The position numbers and the translations under genes were made by a program. 19,852 nt of DNA from Bacteroidota bacterium (GTDB taxonomy: Bacteria > Bacteroidota > Bacteroidia > Chitinophagales > Chitinophagaceae), in the NCBI GenBank assembly GCA_023423835.1, contig JAFAEW010000049.1, forward strand, positions 1 through 19,852. Reading direction: 5' to 3'. The notes below the pieces were generated by a model. It was given only the letters and a program-made list of their open reading frames with translations. It did not search any database and was not told the origin of the DNA. Shown in pieces: positions 13,935 through 19,852 of this stretch (position 1 is the first letter of the stretch; every line of letters starts with the position of its first letter).

Positions 13935-14822
13935 TTATTTTATGAGAACGTAGTTTTTATATTCTCCGAATTTAAATCCCAAACGATCTTCAATCGGCTG
14001 CATAATCCTGTCTTTGAATTTCCACTGCGCCTGAGACCCATCGAATGAAAAAGGAGGATTAAACTTTGCGATCCGCTCCTGCATCACTTCCGGATGCGTA
14101 CCGTTGAAGGGTACCACTCTATCGACTTTTTGAAATTCGAAATCATCGTATTGATTGTTTACCTCATCTTTTTCGGTGTGATAGAGATCGAAGTAATACA
14201 TCTTCTTTTTTTGTACGCTGATATTTCTCACGCCGTTATAATGATAAACCGGCGCATCGATCTTTTTCACCCGTAATTTTTCTCCTTTTTCGCCCGCTTC
14301 ATAGGCTTCGGCCGAAGAATAAATTCTGAATCCCTGCGAATCGGCATAGGACCGGATCAGCTTGTTGTTTCTGATAATTCTCACCTCATTGTTGTGCACC
14401 CTTCTCGAATTGCGTATATAATTATAATTTCCCCAGAAATGAATGAATGGCAATAGAAACCCCTGCACCTTTTCGTTTTCTGTATTTTCCTGTAAGGCAA
14501 ATTTTATTTTTGAAAGATCGTTTTCATGGATCACTTCATCGGCCTGAATGTGAAATGCCCAATCGCCCTGCACGGCATCAAAAGCGATGTTTGCCTGTTG
14601 AGCAAAAACTTTTCCATTCTTCCGCATCTTCATATCCCAGACGGTGGGATTAATTTTGATTTTGGGTGATAAAGCGGCAACGGCTTCTGCTGTACCATCG
14701 TTCGATTCTCCCACTGCAACCACAAATTCATCGCAAAGCGGCAGGATTGACTGAATAGATTCTAAAAAGGGATATCCAAACTCAAAACCATTTTTGATAT
14801 ATGTAAAACCCGATACTTTCAT
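13935..14822 (-). CDS. Glycosyltransferase family 2-like protein
   Basis: This is a 295-residue GT-A type glycosyltransferase. It starts SGFTYIKNGFEFGYPFLESIQSILPLCDEFVVAVGESNDGT (4-44), a GT2 nucleotide-sugar-binding strand pattern with E-S-N-D-G-T in place of the usual D-x-S-x-D-x-T. GDWAFHIQADEVIHE (86-100) carries QADE (93-96) at the metal-binding position, where a DxD/DADE is more usual. NNEVRIIRNNKLIRSYADSQGFRIY in the acceptor half resembles GTs acting on LPS or glycoproteins. The missing first acidic residue of the DxD is the main oddity, though related family members also show it. It lies upstream of meaB (21 bases) and is divergent from the Lon-domain gene. Donor and acceptor are unknown. 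Confidence 0.8.
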   Translation of the reverse strand: MKVSGFTYIKNGFEFGYPFLESIQSILPLCDEFVVAVGESNDGTAEAVAALSPKIKINPTVWDMKMRKNGKVFAQQANIAFDAVQGDWAFHIQADEVIHENDLSKIKFALQENTENEKVQGFLLPFIHFWGNYNYIRNSRRVHNNEVRIIRNNKLIRSYADSQGFRIYSSAEAYEAGEKGEKLRVKKIDAPVYHYNGVRNISVQKKKMYYFDLYHTEKDEVNNQYDDFEFQKVDRVVPFNGTHPEVMQERIAKFNPPFSFDGSQAQWKFKDRIMQPIEDRLGFKFGEYKNYVLIK

Positions 14823-14922
14823 ATTACCCCGTTTGCTACAAAGTAAATCAAAATTGAAGTTGTAAAATCATTAAAAATGGTCTTATTATTGTTTGCAGTC
14901 TTTCTGTTTTACAGCTATCGCT

Positions 14923-15561
14923 ATGACAAATTTTATTCCCATATTTCCGCTGAATATTGTTGTTTACCCCGGTGAAATCGTGCCCTTGCATATATTCGAA
15001 GACCGGTACATTCAATTGATTAACGACTGTTTTCAACCGGAAAAACTATTTGGTATTCCTTCCGTTATCGACGAGCATATCAACGAACTGGGAACAGCTG
15101 TGCGCATAAAAGAAATCGTGAAAAAGTACGATAACGGACGCATGGATATTCGTGTTGAAGGTTTGCACATTTTCAGGATTCTTGAAGTCATAAAGACGAT
15201 TCCGGAAAAGTTGTACCACGGTGCAATTGTAACCTATCCTGAAAATGACAGAACGCATATTCAGCATACAATGGACCACGTGATGAAAATGATGGCGCAC
15301 CTGCATGCATCCCTACATCTCACAAAAACCTATGATAAAACCCTTAGTCAGTTGTGCAGCTATGATATTGCGCACTATGTTGCATTTTCGTTGAAGGAAG
15401 AATACGAACTATTGACGCTGTTGCATGAATCTCAACGGCTCGAATATTTGAAACGCCATCTGAGAAAAATAACACCTGCTATAAAAAGGGTGGAAGAGTT
15501 GAAAGAAAAGATCAGGCAAAACGGACACTTCAGAGAATTGAAAGGATTTGATTTTTATTGA
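14923..15561 (+). CDS. Lon protease N-terminal (substrate-binding) domain protein
   Basis: This 212-residue cytoplasmic protein consists only of the Lon substrate-binding (PUA-like) domain, without the AAA+ or protease parts. The diagnostic start is MTNFIPIFPLNIVVYPGEIVPLHIFEDRYIQLI, followed by FGIPSVIDE and the GRMDIRVEGLHIFRILEV block (Lon: rldVlvqGlrRvri), then a helical C-terminal half. The ATG at 14923 is chosen because the upstream in-frame codon is only a TTG with unrelated sequence after it. The function of stand-alone Lon-N proteins is not established in most bacteria; substrate recognition or adaptor roles are proposed. It is the first gene of a plus-strand run, 47 bases ahead of coaX. 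Confidence 0.9.
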   Translation: MTNFIPIFPLNIVVYPGEIVPLHIFEDRYIQLINDCFQPEKLFGIPSVIDEHINELGTAVRIKEIVKKYDNGRMDIRVEGLHIFRILEVIKTIPEKLYHGAIVTYPENDRTHIQHTMDHVMKMMAHLHASLHLTKTYDKTLSQLCSYDIAHYVAFSLKEEYELLTLLHESQRLEYLKRHLRKITPAIKRVEELKEKIRQNGHFRELKGFDFY

Positions 15562-15608
15562 GGAATGAATTGCTGCTGCAGGATTTGCTTACTTTAGCGC
15601 CTTTAATT

Positions 15609-16331
15609 ATGGAAATAACCGCTTGTTTTGATCTGGGTAATTCGCGTTTGAAATGTGCAATTTTCAAAGACAAAGAGATCGTGGAAGTGAAATGGTTGCA
15701 CGATGACAGCCTGCAATCCATTGCCGGCATCATAGATGCATATCACCCTGATACTACTATCCTGTCATCCGTGATTTTGCACAACCCCGCGCTCGAGACT
15801 TATCTTAGCTCTGTCTCCCGCTTTATCCTGCTGACGGCTGAAAGCAATCTTCCCTTTAGCAGCCCGGTGGCGAAGCCCGAAACAATTGGTCCCGACCGGC
15901 TTGCAATGGTTGCGGGAGCCATCGATATTTTCCCGGAGCAACACAATCTGATAATCGGACTCGGTTCTTGCATCACTTACAACTTTGTAAACAAATTTCA
16001 TCAATTTTTGGGAGGGGGAATTTCTCCCGGAATGCAAATGCGGTTCAAATCGATGCATGAATTAACCGCGAAGTTGCCGCTGGTAAAAGGGGATGAAAAC
16101 TTCCCCCTGGTGGGGTACAATACAGCTACCAATTTGCTGAGTGGAGTGATCTGGGGAATGCGAAAGGAAATCGACGGAATGATTGATTTATACAAAGAAA
16201 AGTACCTCAACTTTAACGTGCTTTTAACCGGGGGTGATATGGGCTATTTTGTGCCTCATCTCAAAAACAGGATATTTGCAAACCCTCATCTTATTTTTAA
16301 TGGAATGTATGCGATCAGTAAAAGGAATTAG
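15609..16331 (+). CDS. coaX: Type III pantothenate kinase CoaX
   Basis: CoaX phosphorylates pantothenate in the first step of coenzyme A synthesis. The 240-residue protein (ATG 15609) shows the ASKHA-fold features: N-terminal phosphate loop FDLGNSRLKC with Asp8, substrate/base block TIGPDRLAMVAGA (Asp96), GLGSCITYNF (117-126), GGGISPGMQMR (135-145) and C-terminal LLTGGDMGYF. In many CoaX proteins the third block reads DAGT..T.D; here the first Asp is Gly and the later Asp is Asn. The DxGN and GPDR acidic residues remain, so activity is likely but not certain. An earlier in-frame TTG (15558) gives no family-like sequence. Its 3' end overlaps the following outer-membrane protein gene by 23 bases. 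Confidence 0.9.
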   Translation: MEITACFDLGNSRLKCAIFKDKEIVEVKWLHDDSLQSIAGIIDAYHPDTTILSSVILHNPALETYLSSVSRFILLTAESNLPFSSPVAKPETIGPDRLAMVAGAIDIFPEQHNLIIGLGSCITYNFVNKFHQFLGGGISPGMQMRFKSMHELTAKLPLVKGDENFPLVGYNTATNLLSGVIWGMRKEIDGMIDLYKEKYLNFNVLLTGGDMGYFVPHLKNRIFANPHLIFNGMYAISKRN

Positions 16332-17712
16332 ACTAGCGGGTGTATTTTTATTAGGCGGGCTTTCATTTTTTCTGGGGGCAAACGCACAGGAAAATTCACC
16401 ATTTTCAAGGTACGGATTAGGCGATCTTTATCCTGGCCAAAACATTGCCACCAGAGGTATGGGGGGAATCAGCGCTGCTTATTCCAATGAGCAGGCTCTT
16501 AATACTTTAAATCCTGCTTCCTACTCTTCGCTTCGTTTTATCAATGTAATGGGGAATTCACGGGGAGGAATGGTTTCCTACGATCTCGGATTGACTATCG
16601 ACTCGAGAAATCTAATGAGGGCAAAACCTGCAGAAAATTTCCGTTCTGTAAATTTTGTTCCCGCCTACATTACCCTTGGCGTTCCACTAAGCGCGAAGGC
16701 CGCAGCAAGAAAAAGAGATGTGGGATTGGTATTTGGTCTTCGTCCTTATACAAAGATCAACTACAGTGTTGAAAGCCTTCAGAAAACGCCGATTGACAGC
16801 ATTGAAAGTTTATATGAAGGATCGGGTGGTCTCAACCAGGTTTTTGTCGGGCTCGGAAAAAGGTGGAATAATTTAAGTCTCGGACTTAATGTGGGATATG
16901 ACTTTGGAAAAAAGGACATCAGCACCAAAACGATCTTTCATAATGATACGGTCTTATATTACAAATCTGATCAGAATGTAAACACCGCTTTCTGGGGACT
17001 GTTTATTAATCCGGGGTTTACTTACAACATCAAGTTGAATGAGGTTGCAGGAAAAAACAACAGTTACAAAGACGTGTATTTTCTGAAACTCGGTGCTTCC
17101 GCCACCTTAAAGAGAAGCCTCGATGCAAGTATGTCAACTACGGTAAGTACATTTAATTATGATCCGAATACCGGAACTTTCCCGATAGATACCGTTTATT
17201 TTAATAAGGATCAGAAAGGAAATATCGATATCCCGCTTACCTATACTGCCGGATTCATGTTCAGCAAAAAGTATGCTGTTGGCGATCTTGCAACGGCTAC
17301 AAAATGGGCTTTCGGAGCAGATTATACGGTTGGAAAATGGAGCGAATACCGTTTTTACGGACAGCCCGATCAGGTCAACGACAGTTGGATGATTCATGCC
17401 GGAACGGAGTTTGTGCCCTCGCTTCTAAGCACCAATTTCTGGTCGCGATCAACATATCGTGTGGGTGCGTACGCCGGGAAGGATTACATCAACGCGGATG
17501 GCAACGGCTACAACGTCAAGGCGGTTACTCTGGGATTCGGATTTAACGTGAGAAGATGGACAAGCTACGACAATCAATCCACCTTCATTAATACCGCTTT
17601 TGAATTTGGAAAGAGAGGTACAGACGTAAATAATATTTCTGAAAACTTCTTCAAATTCTCCGTCGGATTATCGCTTGCTGATCTTTGGTTTACAAAACAG
17701 AAATATGACTAA
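16309..17712 (+). CDS. Predicted beta-barrel outer membrane protein (Bacteroidota family, function unknown)
   Basis: This 467-residue protein from ATG 16309 has a clear Sec signal peptide: basic MRSVKGIR, a hydrophobic core, and cleavage expected after Ala26 in GANA-QENS. The mature start NSPFSRYGLGDLYPGQNIATRGMGGISAAYSNEQALNTLNPASYSSL is typical of Bacteroidota outer-membrane barrel proteins distantly like the FadL/PorV type. Alternating hydrophobic strands with aromatic ends (LSLGLNVGYDFG, WAFGADYTVGKWSEYRF, VTLGFGFNVRRW, FKFSVGLSLADLWF) continue to a C-terminal strand region. A second ATG at 16300 is possible. Overlaps with coaX (23 bases) and lptC (8 bases) show translational coupling, which suggests an envelope-biogenesis role. 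The precise function is unknown. Confidence 0.8.
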   Translation: MRSVKGIRLAGVFLLGGLSFFLGANAQENSPFSRYGLGDLYPGQNIATRGMGGISAAYSNEQALNTLNPASYSSLRFINVMGNSRGGMVSYDLGLTIDSRNLMRAKPAENFRSVNFVPAYITLGVPLSAKAAARKRDVGLVFGLRPYTKINYSVESLQKTPIDSIESLYEGSGGLNQVFVGLGKRWNNLSLGLNVGYDFGKKDISTKTIFHNDTVLYYKSDQNVNTAFWGLFINPGFTYNIKLNEVAGKNNSYKDVYFLKLGASATLKRSLDASMSTTVSTFNYDPNTGTFPIDTVYFNKDQKGNIDIPLTYTAGFMFSKKYAVGDLATATKWAFGADYTVGKWSEYRFYGQPDQVNDSWMIHAGTEFVPSLLSTNFWSRSTYRVGAYAGKDYINADGNGYNVKAVTLGFGFNVRRWTSYDNQSTFINTAFEFGKRGTDVNNISENFFKFSVGLSLADLWFTKQKYD

Positions 17713-18277
17713 AGCAGGTTTCATATATTTTTTAAAAGCGGCCATCTTTTCAGGCTGCTTTTTAGTATATGGTTGCCAGAATAAAATGGAAGATGTGCAG
17801 GCACTTGCTACCAAACGGATCTCACAGGAAACAGCAGAAGGGGTGGAAAGCTATATGAGTCAAAACGGAAAGGTAAAGGCAAAACTAACTGCTCCTGAAA
17901 TGGTAAGAATCGAAAAGGATACCGCGGTTATTGAATTTCCAAAAACACTCAAAGTATTATTCTACAACGACAGCCTACAGCCGGAAAGCCACCTGTTTGC
18001 AAAATATGGCCGCTATCTCGAAAACCAGGGAAAAATCTTATTGAAAGACAGCGTAATCGTTTTCAATGTAAAGGGTGATACGCTCTTTACATCCGAATTG
18101 TGGTGGTACCGGGATGAAGAAATTTTTACCACCGATAAACATGTTGAAATTCATCAGCCGTTCGGTCAAATTATGGTTGGAAAGTCGGGTATGAAAGCCG
18201 ATCAATCTTTCAAATCATGGGAGTTGTATAACGCTTCCGGAATCAAAAATGTAGCCGACAGCACCTTGCCGGAGTAA
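17705..18277 (+). CDS. lptC: LptC-family LPS export protein, predicted lipoprotein
   Basis: This is a 190-residue LptC/YrbK-like protein. In LPS export, LptC links the LptBFG ABC transporter to the periplasmic LptA bridge. From ATG 17705 it has a signal sequence ending in a lipobox, LVYGC, with Cys24 as the predicted lipidated residue. The mature part shows the LptC/LptA/OstA-type beta pattern: SYMSQNGKVKAKLTAPEMVRIEKDTAVIEFPKTLKVLFYND, ESHLFAKYGRYLENQGKILLKDSVIVFNVKGDTLFTSELWWYRDEEIFTTDKHVEI. Proteobacterial LptC is instead held by an uncleaved N-terminal helix. The start overlaps the stop of the upstream outer-membrane protein gene by 8 bases (ATGACTAA), so the two are translationally coupled. 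It is the last gene of the coaX block and converges with trigger factor. Confidence 0.88.
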   Translation: MTKAGFIYFLKAAIFSGCFLVYGCQNKMEDVQALATKRISQETAEGVESYMSQNGKVKAKLTAPEMVRIEKDTAVIEFPKTLKVLFYNDSLQPESHLFAKYGRYLENQGKILLKDSVIVFNVKGDTLFTSELWWYRDEEIFTTDKHVEIHQPFGQIMVGKSGMKADQSFKSWELYNASGIKNVADSTLPE

Positions 18278-18329
18278 TCATTGTCAACTGCAGATCGTCG
18301 TTGAATCATCGACCCTGAAATGGCAGTCC

Positions 18330-18356
18330 AAAAAAAGGCCGTTCACATGAACAGCC
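18330..18356 (-). terminator. Intrinsic terminator of trigger factor
   Basis: On the minus strand GGCTGTTCA and TGAACGGCC pair over nearly their full length (one G-U wobble) around a tight loop, and seven T residues (18336-18330) follow directly. It begins 25 bases after the tig stop. There is no T-tract in the plus direction, so termination of lptC from the other side is less certain. Confidence 0.85.
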
Positions 18357-18381
18357 TATTCAACTTAATTTTCAAACTCGC

Positions 18382-19737
18382 TTAATGGTGGTGGTGATGA
18401 TCGCGCAGTTTTGCATTGAAATCATCTAATGAAATATTTTCTTCTGTTACACTCGCATTTTGCTCCAGAAACTCAAACAATTTATTGGTAAGGATTTGCA
18501 TGTAGTTTTGCTCTACCTGTTTTTGGTCCTTCATCATTTTGTTTACATATTCATCGAGCCAGGAAGCTTCAGAATCCTGAATCCCTGAAAAATATCCGAG
18601 GAGCTGCTTTTTGATGTTTTCCCTGATTTCATCAGGTTCTACGGTGATATTATTTTCGCTGATGATCTTGTTGTTGATCTGACTCCACTTCAACTGATTG
18701 ATGAATCGCGGATATTCCTTTTCTGCCTCTTCATCTGTTCTTTCCTGTTCGCCTTCCTTCAACCACCGTTTGATAAATTGTTCGGGAAATGCAATTTGAG
18801 TATCATCAATCAGGGAGTGATACAACTGGTCATGCAACTGGTTTTTTGATTCCTGACTCAATACCCGTTCGTAATCTTCCTTGAGGGCCAAACGAAATTC
18901 TTCCTCGGTCGTTATTTCCTTTGCCGGAAAAATTTTCTTAAACAACTCTTCATTCAGTTCCGCCGGCTCTTTGGTATAGATAGCCTTAATGATCAGTTGG
19001 TAATTGTTGTTTTCAACCGCTTCTTCGCCTGAGTCCGATTTCAAACTTTCATTAACCTGTTTGCGTTTTTCTTCGTCAGTTATCTGACTGATTTGAAGGG
19101 TGATTGAATCGCCGACTTTCTTTCCTTTCAGGCTTTCTGCTGTTTCTGAATCGAAAGAAGTAAGTGAAAAATCATCAAACATTGTTTTCCCGCTGGTTTC
19201 CTCACTTCCTTCCGGAATCAATTCAAAGGAAAACAAACTGTCTTCATTTTCGATGGCTTCGGCCGGATTTTGTTTTTCCTGTTGCTTTCTGATCTGTTCA
19301 ATTTCCTTATCAATATCCGCTTCGGAAACCTGAATATTGTAACGTACAACTGGGACCTGACGGTAATTAACTTCAAACTCGGGTTGAAGGCCGATTTCGA
19401 AAGCAAACGAGTAGTCTGACGGGTTGTTTACATCGAGGTTAACTTTTTCATTTTCAAAAGGAAGCGGCTGACCAAAAATTTTCAGATCTTCCTTTTTCAG
19501 ATAATCTGAAAGTCCCTTCTCAACTTCTTTCACTACTTCCTCACCAAATAAGCTGTTGCCATACATCTTTTTGATCAATCCGGAAGGAACCATTCCTTTT
19601 CTGAATCCGGGAATATTTGCTTTTTTCGCGTATTGCTTCAGGCTCTTTTCAAACGACGGCAGGTATTCATCTTTTTTTACCTCAACGATGAGTTTATCGG
19701 TAAGGGGAGCAATGTTTTCTCTCGTAATCGTTGCCAT
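18382..19737 (-). CDS. tig: Trigger factor (ribosome-associated chaperone) with C-terminal His tail
   Basis: Trigger factor binds near the ribosome exit tunnel and shields nascent chains. The 451-residue protein has the ribosome-binding domain with the signature NIPGFRKGMVPSGLIKKMYG (Gly44-Phe-Arg-Lys-Gly48). A central FKBP-like region follows (about 150-245, including KGKKVGDSITLQI, with few catalytic-type residues), then a long helical SurA-like C-domain. The start MATITRENIAP at 19737 is used; the frame stays open upstream, but that part is translated tRNA sequence. The protein ends LRDHHHHH, five consecutive histidines before the stop, which is unusual and could bind metal. A terminator follows directly, and clpP, often next to tig, is not adjacent. 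A partial tRNA-Leu lies 54 bases upstream on the same strand. Confidence 0.95.
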   Translation of the reverse strand: MATITRENIAPLTDKLIVEVKKDEYLPSFEKSLKQYAKKANIPGFRKGMVPSGLIKKMYGNSLFGEEVVKEVEKGLSDYLKKEDLKIFGQPLPFENEKVNLDVNNPSDYSFAFEIGLQPEFEVNYRQVPVVRYNIQVSEADIDKEIEQIRKQQEKQNPAEAIENEDSLFSFELIPEGSEETSGKTMFDDFSLTSFDSETAESLKGKKVGDSITLQISQITDEEKRKQVNESLKSDSGEEAVENNNYQLIIKAIYTKEPAELNEELFKKIFPAKEITTEEEFRLALKEDYERVLSQESKNQLHDQLYHSLIDDTQIAFPEQFIKRWLKEGEQERTDEEAEKEYPRFINQLKWSQINNKIISENNITVEPDEIRENIKKQLLGYFSGIQDSEASWLDEYVNKMMKDQKQVEQNYMQILTNKLFEFLEQNASVTEENISLDDFNAKLRDHHHHH

Positions 19738-19791
19738 AATAATTTTTGTCTTCCCATCGGGATTTAAAAATGATTTCTTTAAAAAAAGAAG

Positions 19792-19852
19792 TGCGGATGG
19801 AGGGAGTCGAACCCACACGCCTTGCGGCGCTAGATCCTAAGTCTAGTGCGTC
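19792..19852 (-). tRNA. tRNA-Leu (anticodon UAG), 3' part, cut by window edge
   Basis: On the minus strand the anticodon stem CTAGA/TCTAG encloses the 7-nt loop CTTAGGA, giving anticodon TAG (Leu). A long variable arm follows (CGCC-GCAA-GGCG), as expected for a class II tRNA, then the T arm GTGGG-TTCGACT-CCCTC, the acceptor 3' strand CATCCGC and discriminator A. CCA is not encoded (CTT follows). The T stem has one T-T mismatch at its second pair. The acceptor 5' strand and most of the D arm are beyond the window end. Confidence 0.92.

Noticed and set aside
16234..16308. Upstream GTG start for the outer membrane protein
   Set aside because: It would put 25 unrelated residues before a clean signal peptide beginning at 16309 and extend deep into coaX.
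19769..19791. T-rich stretch after the tRNA as an intrinsic terminator
   Set aside because: The minus strand shows CTTCTTTTTTT followed by AAAGAA, an A+T-only weak pairing without a GC stem before the T-run. Support is too weak to call.
19738..19818. In-frame N-terminal extension of trigger factor beginning MWVRLPPSALL
   Set aside because: It is translated from the tRNA-Leu 3' end and the spacer. This peptide pattern is a well-known artefact of reading through tRNA genes, and the family start MATITREN lies at 19737.
1..19852. CRISPR array, insertion sequence, phage or defence island
   Set aside because: No regularly spaced repeats, transposase/integrase motifs or nuclease/toxin genes were found. 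The gene content is core metabolism and envelope biogenesis.

Overview
The window reads as a chromosomal segment of a Bacteroidota bacterium, most likely from the Chitinophagaceae/Sphingobacteriales side (inference from gene families, not a search). The supporting signs are: a division cluster in the order mraZ-rsmH-ftsL-ftsI with a Bacteroidota-type FtsL; the long QueA-like protein; a coaX / outer-membrane-protein / lptC block; almost no Shine-Dalgarno sequences; several TAnnTTTG-type -7 elements; and a tRNA gene without an encoded CCA. No transposase, integrase, phage gene, CRISPR array or toxin-antitoxin pair was seen, and no gene-free stretch exceeds 300 bases.

Layout. (1) 1-2464, minus strand: start of the dcw (division and cell wall) cluster, mraZ, rsmH, ftsL, ftsI (ftsI runs off the left edge). 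Just upstream of mraZ are four phased 10-bp repeats that look like the MraZ autoregulatory operator. (2) 2686-4479: a QueA-like tRNA-modification enzyme converges with, and abuts, a YqgE/AlgH protein. (3) 4605-6821: an orphan sensor histidine kinase converges on a tandem universal stress protein across an inverted repeat. (4) 6904-9455: pdxA (vitamin B6), a lone 2-oxoacid:ferredoxin oxidoreductase beta subunit, and an AhpD-like thiol protein. (5) 9534-14822: five glycosyltransferases on both strands, with the GTPase gene meaB among them; this is probably a surface-glycan or lipooligosaccharide assembly locus. (6) 14923-18277, plus strand: a tight operon of a Lon-substrate-binding-domain protein, type III pantothenate kinase, a beta-barrel outer-membrane protein and LptC. 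(7) 18330-19852, minus strand: trigger factor with a natural five-histidine C-terminus and its own terminator, preceded by a partial tRNA-Leu(UAG).

Together these are mostly housekeeping genes for envelope growth: peptidoglycan synthesis and division on the left, glycan assembly in the centre, and LPS export with outer-membrane proteins and secretory chaperoning on the right. I did not find a convincing new multi-gene system. The most distinctive signals are regulatory DNA (the MraZ repeats and several intergenic inverted repeats) and a few odd proteins: the His-tailed trigger factor, CoaX with altered motif residues, the long-form QueA, and KorB without KorA.
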